Shown: piece after piece, positions 1 to 9,599 of the stretch | Numbering within the stretch: the stretch's first letter is position 1 | Layout: the number at the start of each line of letters is the position of its first letter | Translations under genes and position numbers: made by a program | From: Massospora cicadina | Taxonomy: Eukaryota > Entomophthoromycota > Entomophthoromycetes > Entomophthorales > Entomophthoraceae | DNA length: 64,000 nucleotides | Reading direction: 5' to 3' | Assembly (NCBI GenBank): GCA_022478985.1 | Contig: JAKSZP010000010.1 | Location: 248,001-312,000 of the forward strand | The notes under the pieces: generated by a model | Told to the model about the DNA's origin: nothing | Database searches by the model: none | The model's input: the letters and a program-made list of their open reading frames with translations, nothing else

Positions 1-967
1 TGGGAGGCAGCTTTTTAAAACCTTCTCCTATGTTTTCAGGAAAACCTAAGAATTAGTATAGACCAAAGAATAATAAATTAACGGTTTAGAATAAATTAAA
101 GCAGTAAGAGAGTGTGATTTGGTCTCGAGAGAATTTGGCTTGGTTGGCATGAGCAAGTTGTTGGAGTTTTTGGGAGCCTCGGCAGAGAAAAACAAGTTTT
201 ATGCCAAAGCGATTAGGTTGGAAGCTTCATTTTGATCATCAAGAGGTTCCGGCTCAGCCACCAAAATTAACTCAAGATTTTCTTGTTTTGCTCAGCTTTG
301 GTAGCAACATTCAAATTATTGGTTTCAGAAAGCCCAAGTTCTTCTTGGTGTTCCTTATTGAGGGAATGAGAGATGATCACATAAAAGTTGGAAGGATTAT
401 TTTGGACAGTTTCTGACCCATCAACCATTGATGTGAGGAGCTTTTTATTCACCCCGTCGCCCATTTCAAGTTCATTCAAATTTCTATATTGCAGACAGGA
501 AGGGTATTTGGATGGGATTTGGTAGCAAGCATCTCCTGAAGATAAATTTCAGAGATGGTGGTATTGTATGTAGCCAATAGTGCATCAACCTTAGCCATCA
601 TCTCGTTCCTTTCTAGGGTAACAAGTTTAAGGTCACGAACTGTTTAATAAATATTAACCATGACATAACGGGAGGCAATTCTAGCATGATTGTGGATCCT
701 GATGGCCTGGGCAAATGTGAAGTAGTTTTTGGAGTTAGCGCGGTATTTGGGATTAGATAAATTTTGATAAACCTTTAACATGGTAGAATTGTACTTGTTG
801 GCGCGCTTATCAAGCAGAACGTGAGTTATGTTAATGATTTTGGCAGATGAATCCAGTCTGGTGTATGCTTGCTCATACTTTGCAAAATGGTCGGTCACCT
901 CTAACTTATAAATGGGGTCCTTCATTTAAAATTCTTTACTCACGGGAGTTTTATTAATTTCTTCCAT
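1..967 (-). pseudogene. gag: gag of element H (partial, leaves window)
   Basis: Structural protein region of a minus-strand LTR element. Reading begins with an ATG at 967, about 55 bases downstream of the PBS. A stop at 926-928 is followed at once by an ATG at 925, so one frame reads on to about 490 with single stops, the first fitting CAA to TAA. A second frame continues 479-267 (starts MNELEMGDGVNKK). The protein is charged and helix-rich, like the N-terminal coiled-coil gag of the other elements in the window. No zinc knuckle is reached before the left edge. Position directly after LTR and PBS is the main reason to call it gag; sequence similarity alone would not settle it. Confidence 0.6.
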
Positions 968-1020
968 ATTAGTTGCTTGTCCTAAGAGAGCGTATTAAGC
1001 TCTGGGCGCAGCTCAGAAGG

Positions 1021-1039
1021 GACCTGGCAGAAAGCACCA
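1021..1039 (-). promoter_or_regulatory. Primer binding site of H
   Basis: On the minus strand the LTR end (TCTCAACA) is followed by three spacer bases and TGGTGCTTTCTGCCAGGTC. It begins TGG, as expected for pairing with a tRNA 3' CCA end. The first seven bases match the PBS of the other families (TGGTGCTCACTACAGG) but the rest differs, so a different tRNA is likely. Confidence 0.65.
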
Positions 1040-1042
1040 GTT

Positions 1043-1670
1043 TGTTGAGACTAAGGGAGGTCTGAAGGCGGGTCCTTCGAAGCTTGCTGAGGTGGACAGG
1101 CGAGAGGAGGACTTAACCTTAATAACAGGTTCAGAGGTCCTAACAGTTAATAGTTAGGGACTTAACATAGGCAGGTTCAGAGGTCCCAAAAGTTAAAAGT
1201 CAGGGACCTAACCACACTAGCTCAGAGGTCCCAAAAACATGAGAGTGAACCTTACAAAGAGCCTAATCTAAGGTAAAAGTGTAAAAGTTATTTTATTGAG
1301 TAAATCATTTGCACCTTAAATAGTGCTAGTAAAATAAGTGATAGAATAAGGGATATTAGGAATGATCAGAGAAAGCCCTGTTGGAACTGGGAATAGATTA
1401 GGAAATATTATCCTAAATCTTTTAGAGGATAAAGAGAAGTAGATAACAGATAAAGTACTCATTAGATAAGGTGAAGTTTGAGATAAGATAACAGTGAAAT
1501 AAGGGATTCATTCCCTCCAGGTTGAATAATAGTTGTTATAGAGTTTATCAGCCAGGATTATCAACTAGTGGAGCAGTTTGATTTATCATGAGTTTGTCCT
1601 AAATTAATTGAATTTGGACAATGCTAAGTAAATCAAAGTTAATAATGATTTTGGGCTTTAGACCCCAACA
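1043..1670 (-). repeat. 5' LTR of element H
   Basis: 628-bp LTR read on the minus strand from TGTTGGGGTC (at 1670) to TCTCAACA (at 1043), directly upstream of the PBS and gag of H. A TATTTAA box lies at 1316-1322 and AATAAA-like signals nearby. Three copies of a 45-46-bp repeat with the core GGTTCAGAGGTCC start at 1128, 1174 and 1219. The partner 3' LTR lies outside the window, so ends are judged only from TG/CA and PBS. The base pairs right of it (aatca) would be one TSD copy. Confidence 0.7.
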
Positions 1671-2035
1671 AATCATCATTTGGTAGATTGTTAATAGTAA
1701 ATATATGTTGATATTGCTCAAAATAGAAAATACGTTGGAAGCCCCAAGTTGAGGCTTCATTTAAACTATTGAGAATCCCAACACCAAGGAAGAGGTTGGA
1801 AAGTTTCACGTTGTGTAACAAAGGCCAATATATGTCATGAATGTCCAATTTTATCATAAAGTTCACCATGCACGCAAAAATTGTAACTAAGCGATTGAGG
1901 CACCAAGGGGTACCAAATGAGAATTTGTTTAGTGGGAGTGATTGAGATGTTAGCAAAATTTTCTGGTGCCTAGTATGCTCAGAGCAGACCCACTGAGCAG
2001 TGAGTCAGCCTCTAAATTTAAGCGAGCTGAGGTCA
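1671..2035 (+). repeat. D-type LTR fragment (3' part)
   Basis: From about 1735 to 2035 this aligns by eye with the last part of the LTR at 26206-27420 and with the reverse strand of about 57290-57570. Shared stretches include caccaaggaagaggtt, caccaaggggta and taagcgagct. Its left part is cut by element H. It could be the 5' LTR remnant of element C, whose 3' LTR is the 26206 copy, or an independent D-type copy. No PBS of the common type follows it, which argues against a simple 5' LTR. Confidence 0.6.
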
Positions 2036-2261
2036 GTGTTAAATTCTGAGGACACTCGCCTGATAAATTAATTCCTGCATGCTTAATTAGGAGAAGTTCA
2101 GCAGAATGATCCTCAATTATGCCAGTGGCTTATGGTATTTCAACTGTTCATAAAACTCACTAGGCATATTCAAATAGCCCCAACTCTTCTGGTCAATTTT
2201 GGGCTCAATTTTACCTTCATAACTGGGAACTTCAACTGAGGCAGGTACAGTTACAAGCTGT
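2036..2261 (-). pseudogene. Possible gag remnant of element I
   Basis: Minus-strand reading from about 2270 gives an open stretch beginning near NPQLVTVPASVEVPSYEGK and continuing through GYLNMPSEFYEQLKYHKPLA before stops appear. It sits just downstream of a possible PBS and LTR of element I, as a gag N-terminus would. No diagnostic motif is present, and the stretch ends at the D-type LTR fragment. Confidence 0.35.
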
Positions 2262-2278
2262 GGATTTTGAGAATCCAA
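2262..2278 (-). promoter_or_regulatory. Possible primer binding site of I
   Basis: Minus strand reads GAGTGTCAGCA, then AGT, then TGGATTCTCAAAATCC. A CA end followed by TGG fits an LTR/PBS junction, but the sequence differs from the PBS shared by the other families and there is no second LTR to confirm the border. Confidence 0.3.
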
Positions 2279-2280
2279 CT

Positions 2281-3045
2281 TGCTGACACTCTTCCAAAAT
2301 AGACTTAAGATTAAAAACCAGAAAGAAGATTAAATAAAATAAATTTTTATTTGGGCTAAATTATTTTGATGATTATTTATTATGCCAGGCGCCAGTATTT
2401 ATACCTCTTAGGCATCTCCTTGCCACATTTGAGCATGCAATCTCAACAGATTATTTTCCACCTCTGTTTGGCCCTTGAACTGATACAAATGAGATCTATT
2501 GCTAGGTTTATTGGTGGCAAAATACTCTCAAAATTGGGAGGATTTTAGGTAAAAAAATACAATAAGCACGTGAAAAATTGTCCTAAGATTCTCTCAATTT
2601 GAGTTTTGTCATACTGCTGACAATATACATCTTCTGTGAAATTTTGGTGTCAATTGAAGAAAATGATGTACCTTTAATTGGGATGTTAGCAGCCTCTCTT
2701 GATAGCACTAGGCACTCCCATTTGGGTGGTCCATGTGCAAGTGAAATCATATGATTATGCAGATCAACATACAAAATTCACCATAAGTGGGAAATTATTC
2801 TTAGGACCAACATAATTAATGTTTTTGTCTCACGGCTAACAGAAACAACTCACTAATTGGGATGTCAACTGGCCCTCTCAATAGAACTAGGTACTCCCAT
2901 TTGGGTGGTCCATGTGCAAGTGCTACTGTGCCAATTATGCGGATCAACATACAAAATTTGCCATAGGTGGAAACTTATTCTTAGGACCAGTTTAATTAAT
3001 GTTTTTGTCGCACATCTGACAGAAACAACTCCCTAATTGGGATGT
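2281..3045 (-). repeat. LTR of element I, first part (interrupted by A)
   Basis: LTR-like block on the minus strand, continuing at 11207 beyond element A. A TATAAATA box (plus strand tatttata, 2396-2403) lies about 115 bp before the proposed LTR end at 2281, the same layout as the B and miniature-element LTRs. The upstream part holds the 180-bp tandem repeats. The other LTR of I is not in the window, so this could be a solo LTR plus unrelated flank. Confidence 0.45.
2682..3040. repeat. 180-bp tandem repeat, two full copies
   Basis: Copies begin at gatgt 2682, 2861 and 3041, a period of 179-180 bp. Each contains ggtactcccatttgggtggt-like sequence, ccatgtgcaagtg, gatcaacatacaaaat and cttaggacca. 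A third copy starts at 3041, is interrupted after five bases by element A and resumes at 11202/11207 for about 100 bp. In the proposed LTR I these copies would lie in U3, where tandem enhancer-like repeats are common. Confidence 0.85.
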
Positions 3046-3483
3046 TGTCAGGAAGTTGATATGACTGGATGATATGTTACCCATATCGGTGGATCACAGA
3101 GGAATTGAGATGAGTCCTGAGATTTATGAAAAGGGGATGCATGAATTATAATCAAGCAAAATGTGAACATTCAGAAATTGAGAGGAATCACACCAAGATT
3201 CTATATGAACAAGAGCAACTTGAAAAAGGAAGAAGAATAGAAGATACCAAGCTGAGGATGCATCCAGCTGGAAAATTGAGGTATACAGAGACTAATGGAA
3301 GATTAAAAGGGGATAGTCTTTTATGAGAAAAGAGGGAGCGCAGAATGGTCTGCAAGATTTTTAAAATAAAAGTTTAATTGTAAGAATCAGCAATCCTCAT
3401 ATCATTTGATTGGATTACTCAGTGGCTATACCCTGTGCAAATCTAACTTGGAAACAGCAGACTCAGACACTGAGAAATTAACA
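3046..3483 (+). repeat. 5' LTR of A
   Basis: 438 bp, aligns end to end with 10766-11201. TG start and CA end. The TATA-like position is mutated here (gtatacagag at 3281) compared with tataaagag in the 3' copy. aataaaag near 3366 could serve as polyadenylation signal. Confidence 0.95.
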
Positions 3484-3484
3484 G

Positions 3485-3504
3485 TGGTGCTCACTACAGG
3501 GGGC
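3485..3504 (+). promoter_or_regulatory. Primer binding site of A
   Basis: TGGTGCTCACTACAGGGGGC starts two bases after the LTR end. The same 18-20 bases follow the LTR in the miniature element and, with a few changes, in L, E and G. This is the expected tRNA 3'-end complement for minus-strand priming; the tRNA is not identified. Confidence 0.8.
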
Positions 3505-3557
3505 CACTTAGCAACTATAGCGGGGAAAATATAATTCCAAATCCTTATTCATTCTGA

Positions 3558-5946
3558 ACTAACCTGATTGGGTTCCAAGAACAGTATGCTGAAGAAGCTT
3601 GGGAGACATCTAACTCGGAACCAACATTGTTTACTGTTACTGAACCAGGAAATGATGAAATTATGATTACCATGCAATTTGAGAATTGCCCAGAGCTGAT
3701 GACTAACCAACATGGACGCTCTACAAATGTGACTCCACAACAACTAAGAATTATTATGGAATGGTTGTTGCACGGGTATTGCTTATATGAGGATGAGAGT
3801 GGGGAAAATGCCGTGAGTTTGTTCTATAACCAACGCGATCAAGAAAATCAATATGCGCTGTACATGTCTTATTTGGACGCCACTACTATGGGGTTAACTC
3901 GCCGCCTCGGTACTCACGGAATTGAGGAATACTTAGTCGCTTATGTGCAACCTTCGATTTGCCAGCTAATATGTGTCCTGGCTCGCCATAACATTGAAAT
4001 TAGAGATGTGTTGCAGTTCGCTCAAGCACAACAGCATGATACTCGCCTCCTGCTTGACCGCCTTGATCGTTCATTCTCAAAAATAAAAATGGCACTGGCA
4101 CAGATGGATCATCATGTTGGGGATGTTCGCCGTCAATTGGACCTTCTAGTACCACAGTTAGACTCAAAATTACTTTGAGTAATAAGAGAAATACTGGAAC
4201 AACATGGCCTATCCACAGATTGGATTCAGGATGTGACCACCTTGGGGAATAATACCAAGCGCTGTATGATGGAGCTAGCCAAATGGGCGGAAGCTCTTGA
4301 ATCCATGATTGCTCAGCTCAAGGAAAGAATGACCCTGATGGAACTGCAATTGGCAGCCCAAGTTGGCTCTCTATCGACAGAATTAGATCAACTCCATATT
4401 AAGTGGGATACCCAGCAAACGTCTGATAACGCGCTTATTCTTAGGTCAACATCTACTGAGTATCTCCAACTCATTTGTCAAGTTACATGACTGGAAATCA
4501 TTAGTCAGGCGGAACACCAACGAGCCTCTCCTCTCCCTATTGGTGAGACAAGTGAGTATGCGGACATACAAGACTGCATTAATACCCCTTGATGGGCCAA
4601 TGAGGAATCAGTGCGGGAATGATCTTTACTTGTTAACCAAATAAACAACGCCAAACAGAGATTGGAAAATTCAAGACAACAACAATTTCGCCTGCAGAAT
4701 AGAATTGAGGAAGTTCTTTTGCAATTACAAACTATGGAACAAACACTGAATGAGGAAAATGAATTCCGCCAAGAATTGCAACAGCAATATAACATGCTGC
4801 AACAAGAATGGGAGGATGGATGGTGTAGATGTGCTTCGGTTAAAATGGAACAGCTGATTAGCAAACAGTTCACAGGGCATACCAGAGCTGGGGTAAATAA
4901 GGAAGTTAGTGGCAACTCGGGGGAAGAATGTTAAGGATCAGCAAACGAGTATCCATTGGGCGGTATGATGGACCCCACATGTGATAACACTTCTTCTGAT
5001 TCCGCTTTGACGAGTTCAAGCTCATCCAGATGGCAGAATGATAACTCACCAAATTATGGTTCCCATAGTTGCTCTGAAACCAATTCACCTGCCTCTTGAA
5101 GCAGAATCCGAGAGCCAAGTGATTTTGTCCTAATTGAAAAGTTACCTCCTTTCAGTCATAACAGATACCTACACAGGTATTTTAAATGTTTCAAATTCGC
5201 TGTGGAAGGGGCTACCGATCAATGAAAAGTGAAGTTGTTACTGTCTGCTTTAGATGTGGAAAGCGCTGACCAAGTGACCTGCTATCTTCCAAATAGCTCG
5301 GTGTCTTATGCACAAGTAAAAGTGATCATTATCCGGCTGTTTGGAGGCACTACCAAGATGTCTCAATGGAAAGCCAAATTTATGACTATACAGTTTAACC
5401 AAAAATAGACCTTAGCAGAATTCGCTGAGCGGTTTTGGCGGAAGCTCACGTTCTACTTGGGGCTAATATTTTAACCACTGAGGATGTAGGTATAGCGATG
5501 ACGGTGGCAGTCAAACCATATTGGGAACTATATAATGCTATGTCCCATGTGTTGGATGGGGATACCAGCCTCATTCAAATTGTGAATGACTTACGTCAAT
5601 TTTCTGCCATGAATGGCGCCCCCAATATAGCCCAAAAACCCATCGTTGCCCCCGCTCCATCCTTTTCTGAATATTGGGCGCAGCAACTGGGTTATCAGCC
5701 GCTGGAACGTAATCGTCACTCACATGAGTCAGTAGACTCTTTACTTCCCATGTACACTTCACCACTTTGACCGCGACCATGGAACCTTACTAGCTGTTCT
5801 CGACCTGGTCCTTCCAGCCCAAATTATATACATGCACCTTTTATGAACACTTGCTTCCAGTGCGGACAAAGAGGGCATTATGCAGCCAATTGCCCTAGCA
5901 AACCCCAAGTGTACGCAATGCCAACTATGATAACTGAGCAGGGAAA
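3558..5946 (+). pseudogene. gag: gag of A
   Basis: Structural polyprotein. From 3558 one frame runs to about 5460 with roughly ten stops, and after one shift a second frame carries 5435-5770 and the zinc knuckle. N-terminal and central parts (3627-4178, 4233-4490, 4662-4934) are rich in Q, E, L and form predicted coiled coil, e.g. LQLQTMEQTLNEENEFRQEL. The capsid-like part (about 5130-5770) includes KAKFMTIQFNQK and a stop after it. The nucleocapsid knuckle CFQCGQRGHYAANC is complete at 5852-5893. Stops after DSKLL and at TP*WANE fit CGA to TGA; that after FNQK fits CAG to TAG. The original start codon is not clear. Confidence 0.85.
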
Positions 5947-5949
5947 AGC

Positions 5950-6872
5950 TTGAGCGGAGTAGAGATGGGATGCTCTACCTCCGCTAAGCTCAATTCACTT
6001 GTCCCTAATACCTGCCAAACAACTTTACGAGTAGAAATCATACCTCAATTGGACAATTTGTTATACGAGCAGCTTTTGCTGGATACCCCTGCTTCCGCTT
6101 CTGAGAGTAAGAGCTCACCCAATTGGGCTGAGTTATGCCAAGATGTGCAGAAACCATATGCGTGGCAGATACTGGAACAGACTGGCACCAGCAATGTGGA
6201 TTCTTTGCTGAACGTCGCTCCTTTAATAGGGGTTAACATAGATATTCTGGTGGAAAAAATCGCTAGTGAATATCCTCAGGTCAGCAAGGGTATTTCTTCC
6301 TTTTTAAGTAATACAAGGCCCTTGAATGTACAAGTAATAAACACTGATGATTCTTCTTACTTGGAATGTACTTATTGTGACATATTCAATCAAAACACAA
6401 AAATCCACGCGATCATAGACATGGGAGCGCCTGTGAACATAGTCTCCACCAGGTTAGTGGCTAAACTTATGTTGAAACCGGATGTGGACTGTCAAGTAGT
6501 ATATGGAACAGCAAGAATGCATAGCACTTTGTCAGAAGGAGGATATAGCGCATTGCCTCTACAATTTGGGTCTTCCCAGGTGTCTGCTCTGGTGGTGGTC
6601 TTGCTAAATAACTCTACAAAATGTTAATTGGCGCAGTTTTCATGAGGAAATTTGGCGTTGTGATAGATATAGTGGAAGAAACTCTTACTATGTTTAGCCA
6701 ACCGATTCCAGTATATCTTTCCTCTGGTGGAATCCCAATGGATCCAGTCCACTCTGGTCAGGTCAATCTAGCATACAGTGATGGAGTTATCCCTGTTTGC
6801 TATCAGCGACTGAGTCAGCAGATTAAAATCCTCCCCAACCAGATATATGAGTATAAAGGAATCCCAATTTGA
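5950..6872 (+). pseudogene. pol: Aspartic protease of A
   Basis: Retropepsin region in two frames (5950-6627, then 6621-6872). The active-site motif normally D-T/S-G-A reads IIDMGAPVNIVS at about 6412-6447, with GAC at 6418-6420 keeping the aspartate but ATG replacing the Thr/Ser codon; ACG to ATG is a CpG transition. Downstream EGGYSALPLQF and FMRKFGVVIDI match the same region in B and L. The linker before the active site shares KPYAWQIL with KPYVQQIL of B, showing they are the same lineage. Confidence 0.8.
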
Positions 6873-7384
6873 GCAATGCGTCCTTTAAACTAACTGTCTG
6901 GACACCAGGGCATAATAGGGACTGGGCTCAAAATCGAAGTCCCTCAAAGACTGTATGGAGAAATCCTGGCGCCTCATTAGCACTTGCGGCTCAAACCACA
7001 TGTGGCTCCGGGGTTATTATTTCCTGGGAATGGGGAGGTGAAGGTGCTGATTGTGAACCTACAGAAGGAGACAGTAATGATTAGGCGGCACCAAGTGGTG
7101 GCTTACCTACACTTTGTCCCTATTGGGGAAGTTCAACGTATTCATGACTTTGGCTCATGGGAAGATCTTGGACTATTGGCTTGCGCCTTGTTCAGTGTAC
7201 TGACTGTAGTTCTGTGGGAAGTGCTCATGGGACTATCAGCGGATCAGCAAGATAAGGCTATGGCATTATTTGAAAAGTCTTGGGATATTTTTGCAAGTTA
7301 TGATCATGACTTGGGGTGCGCTCAAGGAGTGGTACATCAGATTGATATGGGGGATCACCCTCCCATTTGTTTGCGTCCTATTAG
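6873..7384 (+). pseudogene. pol: PR-RT linker and RT N-terminus of A
   Basis: Frame 6984-7400 contains LFPGNGEVKVLIVNL, LSADQQDKAMALFEKSWDIF and DLGCAQGVVHQIDMGDHPP, matching the region of B that reads DLGCAKGVQHFVDTRDHMP. The reading ends at LRPI where insertion N begins; the frame picks up after N as RRSRAAEEVVSDEL. A stop or shift lies between 6872 and 6984. Confidence 0.8.
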
Positions 7385-8274
7385 TGTCATGGTTAGTTGA
7401 CTTAATAGTGGGAACTAATGCTAAAGATAAGGCTGGGTGACAGGAGGCCCAGAAGGTGAAACTTCAGGCTCTTCCTGACCTGAAACACACCTTAGATCAA
7501 CGCTGGGTGCAAGCCAAGCATGCCCAGGTTGATACTAATGGGGTGAAAAACGCCCAGCCTCTTATCTTGGCCCAGGCACTGAAACGAACGATTTATGTTA
7601 CAAATGAATACAGTTCAATTCTGTTAATTGAGAGCAAGGGTTTGAATCCCGTTCAAGTTATGAAATCTTAACTTCAGATAAAATATGGCTTCAGTCAATT
7701 ACTCAAGTGAAGGCACTTTTGGTGTATTTTACAAAAATGGATGGAACTGTCTGTTTATTGGAACGTTAAGGCTTGGGCGCACTTCCACAGAACCTTAGTT
7801 TCCCCGACCCACTTTAAATATGTTTTTTGTGACCAAAATTCCTCGTTGGTCAATTTTCTTAAATAAATCTACCCGTTATTTTACGTTTTTTAATGGTTAC
7901 TTGGGCGAACTGGGTGGTGGACCTCTTTGGGGAGGTCTCCAACTATGTGGACCACTACCTCTTATCACAATTTACCCAAACCCCAGGTGCTCTCTTGGGC
8001 CGTTTAGATCCCCTCCAGATCGAGGCACCCAAGTCTACTAGCGCCAAGTTACACTTGATTATGGACTCCCCTCTGGGGGCCACTCAAGCTGGGATGTTTC
8101 TTACTTACCTGGTATCATATGTTGCGCTTTACACTCTTGCCTGGAGTACCTTTTTACAGGCACCATTTGAGGTGCCTCATTTCTCGTTCTCTTAATGGCT
8201 AGTTCCCTAGCAATGTGGATTGCATCCCACATCACCTTGCTGGGAACAAGAGATTTACAGACACTCTCTTGACA
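7385..8274. mobile_element. Insertion N: solo-LTR-like element in A
   Basis: 890-bp block starting TGTCATGG and ending TCTTGACA, flanked on both sides by ATTAG (7380-7384 and 8275-8279). Removing it together with one ATTAG rejoins the RT reading of A between LRPI and RRSRAA. TG/CA ends with a 5-bp TSD are what a solo LTR leaves. It has no internal terminal repeat. Unusually it holds two open stretches: 71 codons at 7456-7671 and 100 codons at 7893-8195, the latter with a hydrophobic segment near MFLTYLVSYVALYTLAW. tttaaatatg at 7813 could be a promoter box. No related copy was seen elsewhere in the window. Confidence 0.8.
7893..8195 (+). CDS. Open reading frame inside N, unknown
   Basis: 100 codons uninterrupted, ending in a stop before ggctagttccc. 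N-terminal part WANWVVDLFGEVSNYVDHYL, then a Pro-containing middle, then a likely membrane segment of about 20 residues. I do not recognise it. It may be chance openness of a GC-richer LTR, or a coding remnant. The first codon shown as a start is ATG at 7893; upstream reading in the same frame has stops. Confidence 0.25.
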   Translation: MVTWANWVVDLFGEVSNYVDHYLLSQFTQTPGALLGRLDPLQIEAPKSTSAKLHLIMDSPLGATQAGMFLTYLVSYVALYTLAWSTFLQAPFEVPHFSFS

Positions 8275-9060
8275 ATTAGACGTTCTAGAGCAGCGGAAGA
8301 GGTTGTATCTGATGAATTGGATAAGCTTATTGAGTAAGGGATGCTAGAGCCATCAAACAGTCCCTGGGCATCACCTGTGCTCATCGTAAAGAAGAAAGAT
8401 GGCTTGAATTGGGTGTTTAAGACTATCATAAACTCAATAATGTCATGAATAAGGATTCTTACCCTCTTCCATGAATTGACAATGCATTAGACCGATTGGG
8501 TGGGGCGAAATATTTTTCCGCCATGGATCTGATCTCAGGGTGCTGGCAGATCGAATTGCCACTAACAGAATGGGAGAAATGTGTGATCATCCCATCAAGA
8601 GGGTTGTTCCAGCCAACGCGCATGCCGCAAGGATTGTGTAATGCTCCAGCTACATTCCAGCGTGCCATGGATATAATTTTAGGAGATTTAAAGCTGTCCT
8701 GCATCTTACTTTACCTTGACAACATCAATGTGTTTTCACGAACGTTCACAGAGCAAATGGCCCACTTGGAGCAGGTGTTTCAACGCCTCGCTACTGCTAA
8801 TATCAAAATTAAGCCTCAGAAGTGCCATTTCTTTAAAGATCAATTGTAATACCTCGGTTTTGTTGTAGATTCAAATGGGCTTAAACTGCAGCCATCTAAA
8901 GTGGAAGCGATAGGCAAGATAACTCAGCCAGAAAATAAGCGGGAATTAGGTATTTTTGGGAATGATTGGGTATTATTGACAGTTCATTCCCAATTTCAGT
9001 TGTTTTGGGACACCTATTTTTGAGCTATTAAAGAAAAACGCTCCTTTCAATTGGCTGGAA
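8275..9060 (+). pseudogene. pol: Reverse transcriptase core of A
   Basis: RT fingers and palm. After N, frame 1 reads RRSRAAEEVVSDELDKLIE, stop, then NSPWASPVLIVKKKDG; after a shift near 8415 frame 0 reads through GGAKYFSAMDLISG, RMPQGLCNAPATFQRAM and LLYLDNINVFSRTF. The polymerase box Y-x-D-D is YLDN at 8712-8723, so the second catalytic Asp is Asn, a G to A change compatible with CpG decay on the other strand. Stops at 8848-8850 and elsewhere; the thumb is frameshifted after 8930. Confidence 0.9.
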
Positions 9061-9560
9061 CAATGTCAGAATGCTTTCAATGTATTGCATACTGCGTTAG
9101 CAAGCGCACCCATATTGCAATACCCCAAATTTGATAAGCTGTTCATAGTACAAACGGACGCATCCTTAGCTGCTATTGGGGCAGTATTATCCCAGAAGGA
9201 TGATGATGGTGTGGAACATCATGTCGCCTTCTGTAGTCAATGCTTGAACTGTCATGAACAAAACTACACAATAACTGGGTGGGAGTGTTTAGCTGTAATC
9301 TACGCTTACAAACAAATTTTGGGTATATTTTCATGGGGTAAGATTTCAAGTAGTGATGGATCACGCTTCCTTGTGCTGGCTACAGAATCTTCATGAATCA
9401 GAAGGATGGCTCGCACATTGGGCTCTGAAGCTGCAAGCTTACAATTTCGAGATCTTACATTGACCTGGGGCAAAACATCAAAATGCGGATTGTCTGTCTT
9501 GATTGCCCACGGTTGCTATCACAGCAGATTTAGCTGATATAATGTATGAAAAATAATGGT
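9061..9560 (+). pseudogene. pol: RNase H of A
   Basis: Frame 9085-9396 holds the RNase H start QTDASLAAIGAVLSQ and the second acidic motif WECLAVIYAYKQ; homologous to the B region with RECLAVIYAFKQF. After a shift near 9340 another frame carries the HLLTRAGAKHQNADxLS-type end at about 9450-9500. No full-length reading remains. Confidence 0.8.
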
Positions 9561-9599
9561 GAACAAATATCAGGATGAGCCGCCGCAAGCAATAAAGGT

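Noticed and set aside
2682..3040. Regular repeats as a CRISPR array
   Set aside because: Units are 180 bp, contiguous without unique spacers, and the setting is eukaryotic retrotransposon LTR.
3627..4178. gag of A starting at TTG 3627
   Set aside because: A TTG start is a bacterial convention; the frame is open upstream to 3558 and the element is eukaryotic, so the true start was probably an ATG now lost.
4505..4915. 136-codon minus-strand ORF over gag of A
   Set aside because: Shadow of the coiled-coil gag on the plus strand; Cys/Ser-rich composition comes from antisense CAA/GAA codons.
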